From Bradyrhizobium sp. CCGB12 (GTDB lineage Bacteria > Pseudomonadota > Alphaproteobacteria > Rhizobiales > Xanthobacteraceae), in the NCBI RefSeq assembly GCF_024199845.1, contig NZ_JANADO010000001.1, forward strand, positions 2,604,001 through 2,668,000: a DNA stretch of 64,000 nucleotides, written 5' to 3'. Of this stretch, positions 34,774 to 43,083 are shown in pieces. The notes beneath the pieces were generated by a model, which was not told where the DNA came from, ran no database searches, and saw only the letters and a list, made by a program, of their open reading frames with translations. Each line of letters opens with the position of its first letter. Position 1 is the stretch's first letter. Both the position numbers and the translations under genes were made by a program.

Positions 34774-35499
34774 ATGGATAGCCAGCAGGATTCCCTGAAG
34801 CCGAGACCGGCGATGCGCGCCGCGGCCTTCTCGGTGCATATCTTCACCGCCTTCGGCGCCGCCATTGCGCTGCTGGCGATGCTGGAGGCCGTGCGCGAGC
34901 ACTGGGCGGCGATGTTTCAGTGGCTGGGCGTGGCCCTGATCATCGATGCGATCGACGGTCCGATCGCGCGGCGGCTCGACGTCAAGAACGTGCAGCCGAA
35001 CTGGTCGGGCGACGTGCTCGATCTCGTGGTCGATTTCGTCACCTATGTCTTCGTGCCGGCCTATGCGATCGTGGCCAGCGGTTTGTTGCTGCCGGTGGCC
35101 GCTCCCTTGCTCGGCATCGCCATCATCGTCACCAGCGCATTATATTTCGCCGATCTGCGCATGAAGGCCGACGACAATCATTTCCGCGGCTTCCCTGCGC
35201 TGTGGAATGCGGCGGCGTTCTACCTGTTCCTGCTGCACTGGCCGCCGCTGTGGTCGACGTTGCTGGTCTCGGCGCTCGTCGTGCTGACCTTCGTGCCGTT
35301 CCACGTGCTGCATCCGGTCCGCGTCGTGCGGCTGCGCTGGCTGACGATGTCGTTGATCGCGATCTGGGCGCTGCTCGGACTCTACGTCCTGGAGATGGAT
35401 TTCCGCGTCGGCACCGGCGTGACCGTGGTGCTCTGCGCCATCGCGCTCTGGATCAGCTTCAGCGACGCATTGATCCGGCTGGCGAGATCGTTCGGATGA
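34774..35499 (+). CDS. pcs: Phosphatidylcholine synthase
   Basis: A 241-residue membrane protein from the ATG at 34774 (upstream ATGs at 34714 and 34732 would add an unlikely N-terminus). It has six to eight helices and the variant CDP-alcohol phosphotransferase motif DGPIAR, twelve residues, GDVLDLVVD, that is DG-x2-AR-x12-G-x3-D-x3-D, which is characteristic of Pcs rather than other members. Pcs condenses choline directly with CDP-diacylglycerol in the inner membrane to make phosphatidylcholine; in Bradyrhizobium and other rhizobia this lipid is important for symbiosis. It overlaps the terC-like gene by four bases (ATGA), so the two form an operon. Confidence 0.94.
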   Translation: MDSQQDSLKPRPAMRAAAFSVHIFTAFGAAIALLAMLEAVREHWAAMFQWLGVALIIDAIDGPIARRLDVKNVQPNWSGDVLDLVVDFVTYVFVPAYAIVASGLLLPVAAPLLGIAIIVTSALYFADLRMKADDNHFRGFPALWNAAAFYLFLLHWPPLWSTLLVSALVVLTFVPFHVLHPVRVVRLRWLTMSLIAIWALLGLYVLEMDFRVGTGVTVVLCAIALWISFSDALIRLARSFG

Positions 35500-36230
35500 T
35501 GCAGCTGTTGACCAGCCCCGAGGCCTGGGCCGCGCTGCTGACATTGACCGCGCTCGAGATCGTGCTCGGCATCGACAACGTCATCTTCCTGTCCGTGATC
35601 GTCTCGCGTATCCCGGAGAAGCAGGCGCATCGCGCGCGCCAGATCGGGCTGGCGCTGGCGCTGATCTTCCGCATCGTTCTGCTCAGTCTTCTGGTCTGGC
35701 TGATCGGCCTGACCGCGCCGGTGTTTGCCTTCAAGGGCTACGACTTCTCCTGGCGCGATCTCATCCTGATCGGCGGCGGCCTGTTTCTGATCGCCAAGGC
35801 GACGCACGAGATTCACGCCGAGGTGGAGGCCGATGACGGCGAGAGCGACGAGAAGTCCGCCGGCAACGCCTTCTTCTGGGTGATCGTCCAGATCGTGATC
35901 ATCGACATCGTGTTCTCGCTGGACTCGATCATCACCGCGATCGGCATGGCGCAGGACATCGAGATCATGGTCGCAGCGGTCGTGATCGCCTGCCTCATCA
36001 TGTACATTTCGTCGGGGCCGGTGTCGCGGTTCGTCGCAGAGCATCCGACCACCAAGATGCTGGCGCTCGCGTTCCTGGTGCTGATCGGCGTCGCGCTGGT
36101 CGCGGACGGATTCCAATTCCATATTCCGCGCGGCTACATCTACTTCGCGATTGCGTTCTCGGCGGCGGTCGAATTCTTCAACGTGCTGGCCAAGCGCAAC
36201 CGCAGGAAAACCGGCAAGCCGGCAGCCTGA
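35496..36230 (+). CDS. TerC-family integral membrane protein
   Basis: A 244-residue protein from the ATG at 35496, which overlaps the pcs stop. It has about seven helices and the TerC hallmarks: LEIVLGIDNVIFLSVI near the N-terminus, DLILIGGGLFLIAKATHE, and VQIVIIDIVFSLDSIITAIG, the Asp-containing motifs typical for metal-linked members. TerC proteins are linked to tellurite resistance and to Mn2+ export or metalation of secreted proteins; the specific ion here is unknown. Co-translation with pcs suggests a shared role in the inner membrane, but no functional link is established. Confidence 0.9.
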   Translation: MMQLLTSPEAWAALLTLTALEIVLGIDNVIFLSVIVSRIPEKQAHRARQIGLALALIFRIVLLSLLVWLIGLTAPVFAFKGYDFSWRDLILIGGGLFLIAKATHEIHAEVEADDGESDEKSAGNAFFWVIVQIVIIDIVFSLDSIITAIGMAQDIEIMVAAVVIACLIMYISSGPVSRFVAEHPTTKMLALAFLVLIGVALVADGFQFHIPRGYIYFAIAFSAAVEFFNVLAKRNRRKTGKPAA

Positions 36231-36280
36231 CGGCCGTGGCTCGCGCCGAGTTGACAAGGCGGGCGCGATGCCTTTCGCTC

Positions 36281-36376
36281 AGAGCGTTTTCGAGCGAAGT
36301 GGATACCGGTTCGCGTCACGAAGACGCGTCAGAAACTAGAATCTAGAGCCCCGTTCCGATTGGGACGGGGCTCTAG
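36281..36376. repeat. Composite palindromic repeat upstream of the quinone reductase
   Basis: Starts AGAGCGTTTTCGAGCGAAG, includes GTGGATACCGGTTCGCGTC, and ends in a 15-bp stem CTAGAGCCCCGTTCC / GGGACGGGGCTCTAG with loop GATT and one wobble (36343-36376). I recognise this as a repeat scattered through many Rhizobiales genomes. Here it lies between terC and qor and may act as a transcription end for terC. Confidence 0.75.
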
Positions 36377-36399
36377 GGGCGAGAAGAGGAGGTCAGGTG

Positions 36400-37374
36400 A
36401 TGACCAAAGCCGTCCGTGTGCACAAGGTCGGAGGCCCCGAAGCCCTGGTCTATGAGAGCGTCGACGTGCCGGCGCCCGGGCCCGGCGAGGTGCGCATCCG
36501 CCAGCACGCGGTCGGCCTGAACTTCATCGATGTCTATTACCGCACCGGCCTCTACAAGGCGCCGGGGCTGCCCTTCATCGCCGGCAACGAGGCCTCGGGC
36601 GAGGTGGTCGCGGTCGGGCCCGGCGTGACGCATTTCCATGCCGGCGACCGCGTCGCTTACTACCACAATCTCGGCGCCTATACCGGCGAGCGCAACATCC
36701 CGTGGGAGAAGCTGGTCAAGCTGCCCGACCACATCACCCACGAGCAGGGCGCCGTGCTGATGCTGAAGGGGCTCACGGTCTGGTACCTTCTGCACAAGAC
36801 TTTCAAGGTCGAGCCGCATCACCGCGTGCTGATCCACGCCGCGGCCGGCGGCATCGGCCTCCTCGCCTGCCAATGGGCGAGGGCGCTCGGCGCTCACGTC
36901 ATCGGCACGGTCGGCTCGCGCGAGAAGGCTGAGCTGGCGGAGGCCAATGGCTGCGACCATGTCATCCTCTACAACGAGGAAGACTTCGTTGCGCGGGTCA
37001 AGCAGATCAGTCGCAATGAGGGCTGCGACGTCGTCTATGACGGCGTCGGCAAGGCGACCTTCCCGGGCTCGCTATCGTGCCTGAAGCCGCGCGGCATGTT
37101 CGTCTCGTTCGGCAATGCCTCCGGTCCCGTGCCGCCATTCTCGATCGCCGAGCTCAACAATCACGGCTCGCTGTTTGCGACACGGCCGAAGCTCAACGAT
37201 TATGTCGGCAAGCGCTCGGAATTGCTGGAAGGCGCCGACACGCTGTTCGCCGCCGTCATCAACGGCAAGCTGCACGTGCCGATCAATCACGCGTACGCGC
37301 TGAAGGATGCCGCGAAGGCGCATATCGATCTCGAAAGCCGCAAGACCACGGGCGCGTCGATCCTGAAGCCGTAG
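36400..37374 (+). CDS. NADPH:quinone oxidoreductase (zinc-less MDR family)
   Basis: A 324-residue medium-chain dehydrogenase/reductase from the ATG at 36400, with AGGAGG 7 bases upstream. N-terminal substrate domain: AVRVHKVGGPEALVYESVDV and GLNFIDVYYRTGLYKA; nucleotide-binding domain: HAAAGGIGLLACQWARALGA, the AxxGGxG NADPH motif; and the C-terminal VFVSFGNASGPVPPF of quinone reductases. The zinc ligands of alcohol dehydrogenases are absent. It probably reduces quinones or related enones in the cytoplasm. The upstream repeat ends just before its ribosome site, so its promoter must lie within or beyond the repeat. Confidence 0.9.
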   Translation: MTKAVRVHKVGGPEALVYESVDVPAPGPGEVRIRQHAVGLNFIDVYYRTGLYKAPGLPFIAGNEASGEVVAVGPGVTHFHAGDRVAYYHNLGAYTGERNIPWEKLVKLPDHITHEQGAVLMLKGLTVWYLLHKTFKVEPHHRVLIHAAAGGIGLLACQWARALGAHVIGTVGSREKAELAEANGCDHVILYNEEDFVARVKQISRNEGCDVVYDGVGKATFPGSLSCLKPRGMFVSFGNASGPVPPFSIAELNNHGSLFATRPKLNDYVGKRSELLEGADTLFAAVINGKLHVPINHAYALKDAAKAHIDLESRKTTGASILKP

Positions 37375-37381
37375 ATCTGTC

Positions 37382-37467
37382 GTCATTGCGAGCGAAGCGA
37401 AGCAATCCAGGACTGTCTCCGCGGATGTAGTCTGGATTGCTTCGTCGCAAGCGCTCCTCGCAATGAC
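37382..37467. repeat. Palindromic intergenic repeat, copy B
   Basis: Begins GTCATTGCGAGCGAAGCGAA and ends with the complement CTCGCAATGAC, with TCCAG/CTGGA in the middle. It is a sibling of the element at 18917-18995 and lies between the convergent quinone reductase and argD stops. Confidence 0.8.
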
Positions 37468-37477
37468 GAGGGTAGAC

Positions 37478-38674
37478 CTACGCGACGCGTCTTGCCGCGC
37501 CGGCCTTGGTCAAGATACCGTCGAGGCAATCGATCATCTCGGCGATCTCGGCCCGCGTGACGTTCAACGCGGGCATGAAGCGCAAGCTGTCGACCTGCGG
37601 CGCGTTGAGGAGCACCCCGGCCTCGAACGCCTGCGCAACGATGCCAGGCGCGATCGGCAGCTTGAGGTCGAGCGCGAGCAGGAGCCCACGTCCCCGCACG
37701 CCGCCGAGACCATGCCGGGCCGAGACCTTTTGCAGTTCGCTTTCGAGCAGCAGGCCGGTCTCGGCGACCATCTTGAGGAAGTCGGGCTTGCTGACCTCCT
37801 CGAGCACCGCAAGCCCCGCCGCGCACATGATCGGGTTGCCGTTGAACGTGCCGCCCTGATCGCCGTGCTCGAAACAGGAGGCGCGCTCGGTCGCGAGCAG
37901 GGCCGCGAGCGGCACGCCGCCGCCGATGCCCTTGCCGAGCGTCATGATGTCGGGCGAAATCCCGGTGTGCTCGTAGTGGAAGAGCTTGCCGGTCCGACCC
38001 ATGCCGGTCTGGATCTCGTCGAAGATCAGCAAGAGGCCGTGTGCCTCGGCGAGCGCGCGCAACTCCTGCAGGAACTGATCGCTCGCCGGCCACACGCCCG
38101 ATTCACCCTGGATCGGCTCGATCATCACGGCGACGGTGTTGTCGTTGATCAGCTTCTCGACCGAGGTGATATCGTTGAGCTTTGCCTTCTTGAAGCCGGC
38201 GACCTTCGGTTCGAACAGCGGCTCGAACGCCTTCTTGCCCGAGGCCGACATCGTCGCCAGTGTCCTTCCGTGAAAGCCGCCCTCGAAGCTGATGATCTCG
38301 AACGCACCGCCTCTGTGGAGGCTGCCATATTTCCGCGCGAGCTTGATCGCGCCTTCGTTGGCTTCCGCGCCGGAGTTGGCGAAGAACACCTGGTCGAAGG
38401 CGCTGTTGTCGACGAGCGACTGCGCGAGCTTGAAGCTCGGCTCGTTGTAGAAGGCCGGGCTCGGCGTCAGCAGCCGCCTGGCCTGCGCGGCAAGCGCGTC
38501 GGCAACCGAAGGGGGCGAATGGCCGAGACAATTGACGGCCCAGCCCTGCACGAAGTCGAGATAGCGCTTGCGGCTGTCGTCCCACAGGTAGGAGCCGGCG
38601 CCGCGGACGAACACGGCGTTGGGCCGTGCGGTGATGTCCATCAGCACGTCATACGGATGGGTGGCGGTAGTCAT
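37478..38674 (-). CDS. argD: Acetylornithine/succinyl-type aminotransferase (ArgD-like)
   Basis: A 398-residue fold-type I PLP enzyme from the ATG at 38674 (GAGGAG 7 bases upstream). It carries the family features [57 protein letters not shown], the [12 protein letters not shown] phosphate loop, and [16 protein letters not shown] with the PLP lysine. It resembles acetylornithine aminotransferase (step 4 of arginine synthesis), although omega-amino-acid paralogues share the motifs. The arginine-rich leader ORF and terminator directly upstream argue for a real arginine biosynthetic gene. It ends convergently with the quinone reductase. argF is not adjacent. Confidence 0.88.
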   Translation of the reverse strand: MTTATHPYDVLMDITARPNAVFVRGAGSYLWDDSRKRYLDFVQGWAVNCLGHSPPSVADALAAQARRLLTPSPAFYNEPSFKLAQSLVDNSAFDQVFFANSGAEANEGAIKLARKYGSLHRGGAFEIISFEGGFHGRTLATMSASGKKAFEPLFEPKVAGFKKAKLNDITSVEKLINDNTVAVMIEPIQGESGVWPASDQFLQELRALAEAHGLLLIFDEIQTGMGRTGKLFHYEHTGISPDIMTLGKGIGGGVPLAALLATERASCFEHGDQGGTFNGNPIMCAAGLAVLEEVSKPDFLKMVAETGLLLESELQKVSARHGLGGVRGRGLLLALDLKLPIAPGIVAQAFEAGVLLNAPQVDSLRFMPALNVTRAEIAEMIDCLDGILTKAGAARRVA

Positions 38675-38710
38675 GTCGAACTCCTCTGGAGGCGGGTGGA
38701 AAAGGCGCGC

Positions 38711-38747
38711 GAAAAGCAAAAAGGCCGCACTTTGCGGGTGCGGCCTT
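38711..38747 (-). terminator. Leader terminator upstream of argD (putative attenuator)
   Basis: Read on the minus strand, AAGGCCGCAC and GTGCGGCCTT form a perfect 10-bp stem (plus-strand 38721-38730 and 38738-38747) with a 7-base loop, followed by TTTTTGCTTTTC. It is a strong intrinsic terminator located between the Arg-rich leader ORF and the argD start, so transcription of argD must pass it. Within the leader, GGGTTGCGCC (codons 21-24) can pair with GGCCGCACCC of the left arm, with two bulges, as a possible antiterminator. Confidence 0.85.
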
Positions 38748-38775
38748 CTCGAAAACTTGAGCTGAATTTAGTAGA

Positions 38776-38865
38776 TCAGCGTCGTCGTCGGACATGGCGC
38801 AACCCATCATCGTCGCGGGTGCGACGACGGAAAGCTGCGCGGCGGTGGGTCCGAGAGTTGATCAT
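38776..38865 (-). CDS. Arginine-rich leader peptide of argD (29 aa)
   Basis: A 29-codon ORF read on the minus strand, starting ATG with AGGGA 8 bases upstream, ending TGA 28 bases before the terminator stem. The peptide begins MINSRTHRRAAFRRR and ends LRHVRRRR; 12 of 29 residues are Arg, with RRR at 13-15 and RRRR at 26-29. Three of the last four Arg codons are CGA, a codon that is rare in high-GC bacteria and prone to slow decoding. This is the classic layout of a ribosome-mediated attenuator: leader peptide rich in the end product of the pathway, alternative hairpins, intrinsic terminator, then the biosynthetic gene. Hairpins CGTCGTCGC/GCGACGATG and CGTCGTCG/CGACGACG are mutually exclusive. 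It is not a conserved protein; only its translation matters. Confidence 0.75.
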   Translation of the reverse strand: MINSRTHRRAAFRRRTRDDDGLRHVRRRR

Positions 38866-38874
38866 GGGGCGCGT

Positions 38875-38903
38875 CCCTACAGCCGAACGGCAGGACTTGT
38901 CAA
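38875..38903 (-). promoter_or_regulatory. Candidate promoter of the argD leader
   Basis: On the minus strand TTGACA (complement of 38898-38903) is a perfect -35, with GTAGGG 17 bases downstream as a weak -10. The 5' leader before the leader-peptide ATG would be very short, as is usual in attenuators. Confidence 0.45.
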
Positions 38904-39092
38904 GCAGACGTTTTGCAAAACACGCGTTCGGCGTGTGCCGTCGCGGGCGGACGTCACTCGCAATTCATCGATCGGCTGACGAGAACCATTGTGCCTCTGG
39001 CGCGTTTGTGATCGAAGGACGCCAATTGGTTCGAACCGGACGCATGGCGGCTCAGACCAAGAGGGGCGGGACCAACAAGATAGTTTTCAGCT

Positions 39093-40040
39093 TTGTCCGA
39101 TACGTCGTATTCGATTGATCTCGACAGCATTCGCGGCGCTTTTCCGCCGGGCATCGAAGCGCCACGGCTGCTGGTCGACTTTGCCGGCTGGCTCGAGGGG
39201 CGCCCCTGGGGCAGCGTCGGCTGCTTCTCGCTGCAAGGCCAGTTCTCCGATTCCGCGCCGATCGTCGACGGCAGTCCCCTGCGGGACAGGTTTTCGCTGT
39301 TCATGCGGCTGCCGGACGGCTCGGTCCTCGGTGGCTGGTATGGCGCGGGTCTGGATCGCGACAATCCACCGATCGTTGGGCTAGGATCCGAGGGCGACTA
39401 CGCGTTGCTGGCGCCTGACCTCGACGGGCTGCTTGCAAAATTGACGTCGCAGCAATTCGACAACGCCTGGAGCGATCTGAAGCCGCGTGACGAGGTCGCG
39501 TGCCAGACGGTCGAGCTTGCGCAGTGGCTCGCCAGACGGCCGGCCGGCGAGGCGGCGGCGCCCGACGATATATCATCAGAGCTGCCAGACTTTCGCGGTT
39601 TCGTGGAAAAATGGAGCCGGGATCGCGAGGACTACTGGGCCAATCACCGGCTGATGGCCGAGCTCGGCTGGCGGCTCGCGGCGCATCTGCCAAAGGGCAA
39701 GAAGCCCTGGGACCAGACGCGTTTCGAGATCGCGATTGTCGGCGCGCAATATCAGGCGCGCGTGCTCTCGCAGGGACCGCAGCTATTCGAGGAAGCCGCT
39801 TCGATCGAGTCCCTGCTGCGCGATTTGCGTGAGCAGATGCGCCGCGCCCAGCCCGAGCTCGGACTGTGGTACGCGATGCAGTTCGGGCTCCATGCCGACG
39901 GCCGGATCATGCCGAATTTCGAATATGATCTGCGCCCAACCATCGGCGGCGAGCCGGCGCTGCTGTCCGAAGCAAAGGCCGATCTCGCCCGCGCACCAAG
40001 GCCGGAGCGCTGGGTGCCGAAATGGCTGGCGGCATCCTGA
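39093..40040 (+). CDS. Hypothetical protein (315 aa)
   Basis: A 315-residue protein starting at TTG 39093 (no clear ribosome site). It has no signal peptide or helices of membrane type. The N-terminal part (LLVDFAGWLEGRPWGSVGCF, then FSLFMRLPDGSVLGGWYG) looks like a small beta-rich recognition domain of the SMI1/KNR4 kind; the C-terminal region ends in WYAMQFGLHADGRIMPNFEY and DLARAPRPERWVPKWLAAS. The resemblance to immunity-type proteins is weak and I assign no function. The last 24 codons are duplicated at 40978-41052, marking a rearrangement. It may be an accessory gene near a recombination point. Confidence 0.6.
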   Translation: MSDTSYSIDLDSIRGAFPPGIEAPRLLVDFAGWLEGRPWGSVGCFSLQGQFSDSAPIVDGSPLRDRFSLFMRLPDGSVLGGWYGAGLDRDNPPIVGLGSEGDYALLAPDLDGLLAKLTSQQFDNAWSDLKPRDEVACQTVELAQWLARRPAGEAAAPDDISSELPDFRGFVEKWSRDREDYWANHRLMAELGWRLAAHLPKGKKPWDQTRFEIAIVGAQYQARVLSQGPQLFEEAASIESLLRDLREQMRRAQPELGLWYAMQFGLHADGRIMPNFEYDLRPTIGGEPALLSEAKADLARAPRPERWVPKWLAAS

Positions 40041-40104
40041 AGCTCGGATTCCCGCGATGCTGCCGCCCAGCCGGCGCGCCGAAATCTTCTGCTGTCGTGC
40101 CATC
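39979..40104. repeat. Duplicated gene junction, left copy
   Basis: From GCCGATCTCGCCCGCG (39979) to about 40047 the sequence is closely similar to 40990-41058; 40048-40067 resembles 41059-41076. It then jumps to a block (40068-40104, CAGCCGGCG onward) that matches rimO at 41263-41299, so a segment of about 190 bases of rimO is missing. The left copy therefore contains a degraded rimO 3' end next to the 3' end of the 39093-40040 gene. Confidence 0.85.
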
Positions 40105-40137
40105 TTGACCTCGCGGGAACGGCACCTTCGATCCCCC

Positions 40138-40168
40138 TTGACTTAGAGTGCGCTCGAAGGGGTATCTG
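40138..40168 (+). promoter_or_regulatory. MerR-type promoter with 19-bp spacer
   Basis: TTGACT at 40138-40143 and TATCTG at 40163-40168 are separated by 19 bases, the over-long spacing recognised by MerR-family activators. The spacer carries the dyad TTAGAGTGCGCTCGAA. It lies 30 bases before the merR start. Confidence 0.65.
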
Positions 40169-40197
40169 TACGTGCGTCAGTACGAGAACGGGCACAC

Positions 40198-40629
40198 ATG
40201 AAGATCGGCGACCTCGCAAAACGAACCGGCTTGTCGACCCACACGTTGCGTTATTATGAGCGCATCGGGCTGCTGCCATACGCAGACCGGGATCGTTCCG
40301 GCCAGCGTGACTTTGACGCATCGATCTTCACATGGATCACATTCCTCGGTCGGCTCAAGACCACGGGAATGCCGATCCGGGACATGTTGCGTTATGCGGC
40401 GCTTCGTGATGAAGGCGAAGCCACCGGGCCAGCCCGGCGGCAGATGCTGGAAATCCACCGGGAACAGGTTCGCACGCAGATTGCCGAACTCCAGGAATGC
40501 CTGCTCGTCCTTGATACCAAGATCGCCGGCTATGCCGGCGACGAACAGAGGACGAAGGAAAATGACGCACGCCCAAACACAAGCCGAAAGCCGCTTCGAT
40601 CGCGGCCAGCGGGCCCTGTCACGCATTGA
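40198..40629 (+). CDS. MerR-family transcriptional regulator
   Basis: A 143-residue regulator with the winged-helix HTH at the N-terminus (MKIGDLAKRTGLSTHTLRYYERIGLL), the second wing, and a dimerisation coiled coil (REQVRTQIAELQECLLVLDTKI). The effector domain is short, so the ligand is unknown. The gene has a promoter with the 19-bp spacer typical of MerR control, so it probably autoregulates and activates the next gene. The last part of its coding region overlaps the start of the decarboxylase-family gene by 68 bases, and its C-terminal residues are low in structure. Confidence 0.88.
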   Translation: MKIGDLAKRTGLSTHTLRYYERIGLLPYADRDRSGQRDFDASIFTWITFLGRLKTTGMPIRDMLRYAALRDEGEATGPARRQMLEIHREQVRTQIAELQECLLVLDTKIAGYAGDEQRTKENDARPNTSRKPLRSRPAGPVTH

Positions 40630-40981
40630 CGGCAGAGCCGGCGAAAAGGTCGTCGCCTCACTGGCCGACATTGCTCCGGATTTCGCACGATACGTGATCG
40701 AGTTTCCCTTCGGCGACATTTACAGCCGCCCGGACCTCGGCCTGCGCGATCGAGAGATCGCGACGATCGCCGCGCTGACGGCGCTCGGAAATGCCGCGCC
40801 TCAGCTCAAAGTGCATATCGAGGCGGGTCTGAACGTCGGGCTGTCTCGCGACGAGATCGTGGAGGTCATCATGCAGATGGCCGTTTATGCGGGCTTCCCG
40901 GCGGCGGTGAACGGGCTGTTCGCAGCCAAGGAGGTGTTTTCCGCGCATGACGGACGGCAGGCGTCGGGAGAAGCGACATGA
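40562..40981 (+). CDS. Carboxymuconolactone decarboxylase-family protein
   Basis: A 139-residue protein from the ATG at 40562, which lies inside the end of merR (AGGAAA just upstream). It shows the CMD fold pattern (FPFGDIYSRPDLGLRDREI, TIAALTALGNAAPQLKVHIEAG, VEVIMQMAVYAGFPAAVNGL). The redox CxxC of AhpD-type members is absent, so it is more likely a decarboxylase-type or uncharacterised member. MerR-CMD pairs of this sort are known in many proteobacteria; the target compound is unknown. The stop overlaps the 24-codon fragment that follows (ATGA). Confidence 0.85.
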   Translation: MTHAQTQAESRFDRGQRALSRIDGRAGEKVVASLADIAPDFARYVIEFPFGDIYSRPDLGLRDREIATIAALTALGNAAPQLKVHIEAGLNVGLSRDEIVEVIMQMAVYAGFPAAVNGLFAAKEVFSAHDGRQASGEAT

Positions 40982-41052
40982 CGAAACGCGCCGATCTCGC
41001 CCGCGTATTCAGGCCGGAGCGCTGGGTGCCGAAATGGCGAGCGGCGTCGTGA
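40978..41052 (+). pseudogene. Fragment duplicating the 3' end of the 39093-40040 gene
   Basis: A 24-codon open frame, MTKRADLARVFRPERWVPKW plus four residues, that repeats the last part of the 39093-40040 protein (DLARAPRPERWVPKWLAAS). It has no ribosome site of its own other than the decarboxylase overlap. It is best read as the right copy of a duplicated junction rather than a gene. The following bases run into the rimO 3' end. Confidence 0.75.
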
Positions 41053-41055
41053 ACC

Positions 41056-42375
41056 TCAAAATCCTGCGACGCTGCCGTGCAGATCATACGCGTCCGCGCG
41101 CTCGATCTTTGCGGTGACGATCTCGCCGACACGCAGGGGGCGGCGGCTCGACAGGTACACCGCGCCGTCGATCTCCGGTGCATCGGCCTTGGAGCGGCCC
41201 TTGGCCACCGTCGGGCCGACCTCGTCGATGATGATCTGCTGGCGCGTGCCGACCTTACGCTTCAGCCGGCGTGCCGAGATCTTCTGCTGGCGGGCCATCA
41301 GCGCGTTGTAGCGCTCCTGCTTGACCTCTTCCGGCACGGGGTTCTCGATCGCGTTCGACGTGGCGCCGGCAACCGGCTCGTATTTGAAGCAGCCGAGGCG
41401 GTCGATCTCGGCTTCATCGAGCCAGTCGAGCAGATAGGCGAAGTCGGCATCGGTCTCGCCGGGGAAGCCGACGATGAAGGTCGAGCGCAGCGCGAGATCG
41501 GGACATTCCTCGCGCCAGCGCTTGATCCGCGCCAGCGTCTTGTCCTGCGCCGCCGGGCGCTTCATCGCCTTCAGCACCTCGGGGCTCGCATGCTGGAACG
41601 GGATGTCGAGATAGGGCAGCACCTTGCCCTCGTTCATCAGCGCGATGACCTCGTCGACATGCGGGTAGGGGTAGACATATTGCAGCCGGACCCAGGCGCC
41701 GAACTCACCGAGCTCGCGCGCGAGATCGAGGAATCTGGCGCGGACCTGGCGATCCCTCCACGGGCTCTCTGCATATTTGAGATCGACGCCATAGGCCGAG
41801 GTGTCCTGCGAGATCACCAGCAGCTCCTTGACGCCGGCATCGACCAGCCGCTCGGCTTCGCGCAGCACATCATTGGCCGGACGCGAGACGAGGTCGCCGC
41901 GCAGCTTCGGGATGATGCAGAAGGTGCAGCGGTTGTTGCAGCCTTCGGAGATCTTCAAATAGGCGTAGTGGCGCGGCGTCAGCTTGATGCCTTGCGGCGG
42001 CACTAGGTCGAGATGCGGGTTGTGGGCGGGCGGCAGCGCGCGGTGCACGGCGTCGAGCACGCTCTCATATTGCTGCGGGCCGGTGATCGAGAGAACGCCC
42101 GGATAGGCCTGCTCGATCTGCTCGGGTTCCGCGCCCATGCAACCGGTCACGATCACCTTGCCGTTCTCGGCCATGGCCTCGCCGATCGCCGAGAGCGACT
42201 CCTGCTTGGCGCTGTCGAGGAAGCCACAGGTGTTAACGATGACGATGTCGGCCCCGTCATGCTTGCGCGCGAGCTCGTAGCCCTCCGCGCGCAGGCGCGT
42301 GATGATGCGCTCGGAATCCACCAATGCCTTGGGGCACCCGAGTGACGTGAACGAAATGCGCGGCGCTTTTTCCAT
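41056..42375 (-). CDS. rimO: Ribosomal protein S12 methylthiotransferase RimO
   Basis: A 439-residue radical-SAM enzyme from the ATG at 42375. The N-terminal cluster cysteines are in SLGCPK (14), VNTCGF (50) and TGCMG (79), the radical-SAM motif CNNRCTFC has Cys 146, 150 and 153, and a C-terminal TRAM-like RNA-binding domain follows. RimO attaches a methylthio group to Asp88 (E. coli numbering) of ribosomal protein S12. All cluster ligands are present, so it should be active. A degraded copy of part of its 3' end lies at 40068-40104, left over from a duplication. Confidence 0.95.
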   Translation of the reverse strand: MEKAPRISFTSLGCPKALVDSERIITRLRAEGYELARKHDGADIVIVNTCGFLDSAKQESLSAIGEAMAENGKVIVTGCMGAEPEQIEQAYPGVLSITGPQQYESVLDAVHRALPPAHNPHLDLVPPQGIKLTPRHYAYLKISEGCNNRCTFCIIPKLRGDLVSRPANDVLREAERLVDAGVKELLVISQDTSAYGVDLKYAESPWRDRQVRARFLDLARELGEFGAWVRLQYVYPYPHVDEVIALMNEGKVLPYLDIPFQHASPEVLKAMKRPAAQDKTLARIKRWREECPDLALRSTFIVGFPGETDADFAYLLDWLDEAEIDRLGCFKYEPVAGATSNAIENPVPEEVKQERYNALMARQQKISARRLKRKVGTRQQIIIDEVGPTVAKGRSKADAPEIDGAVYLSSRRPLRVGEIVTAKIERADAYDLHGSVAGF

Positions 42376-42555
42376 GTATCGCCTGGAACCTGCAGCTGAA
42401 TTGTTCGGAATTGCGTTCCAACTAATTGATCCGACGGAAAAATTCAACCGCTCCGGCTGTTCCTGTGACGGTAAAATGAGACATAGCCTGCAGCAGCCGC
42501 TCAGATGTTGGTCAGGACATCAGCGGCTGCCGTTTTCGGTGCCAGGACGGCCGGG

Positions 42556-42957
42556 CTAGTTGGCGGCGCCCTCGACAGCAAATGTGCGGTACGTGGCGTA
42601 TTTCTCACCGACCGCTCGAACTTGCACGTAGGCCGGATCGTTTCGCCAAGCCCGAAGCGCCTCCATGTTCGGATACATGTAGATCACCACGCGTTTGGGC
42701 GGACTTCCGTCGACGGCAACGACCTGTGCACCGGTTGCCGCCGCGCCTGCCGCTGCAACCAATTTCCCGCCATGGGCCTTGATGATCTCCCTCGCCTTGG
42801 GGAGATATTCCCTGGCATAGCCATCGGGCTCGGACACGTCGATTTGGCCGATCAGATAGGCGGGCGGGGTAGTTTCGCCATGGAGCGCTTGGCTGCCAAA
42901 GGCGCCTAATGCGGTACACGTCAACATGACGAGACCGATCCTGCATCGAGAGTTCAT
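42556..42957 (-). CDS. Secreted DUF1330 family protein
   Basis: A 133-residue protein with an N-terminal signal peptide (MNSRCRIGLVMLTCTALGAF) and a DUF1330 domain (PPAYLIGQIDVSEPDGYAREY, then VVIYMYPNMEALRAWRNDPAY). DUF1330 is a small alpha/beta fold related to antibiotic-biosynthesis monooxygenases, with unknown role. The periplasmic location is inferred from the signal. It is divergent from the LysR regulator at 43084, with 126 bases between them, the usual arrangement of a LysR gene and its target, so regulation by that LysR is likely but unproven. Confidence 0.8.
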   Translation of the reverse strand: MNSRCRIGLVMLTCTALGAFGSQALHGETTPPAYLIGQIDVSEPDGYAREYLPKAREIIKAHGGKLVAAAGAAATGAQVVAVDGSPPKRVVIYMYPNMEALRAWRNDPAYVQVRAVGEKYATYRTFAVEGAAN

Positions 42958-43083
42958 GTGGGCCTCCTCTCATGCCTTGCCGCTGCCGCGAGCGGTAGCC
43001 TGAAAAAGACTCTCCACGGCAGTTCAAAATGTGTCCAATACATATATTCTCTCACGCCTTATGCTCTGGTGGTATAAGCGGGC

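Noticed and set aside
39783..40103. Minus-strand frame starting [12 protein letters not shown], like the C-terminal part of RimO
   Set aside because: Only the first 12 codons match rimO; the rest is antisense to the 39093-40040 gene. It is a product of the duplicated junction, not a gene.
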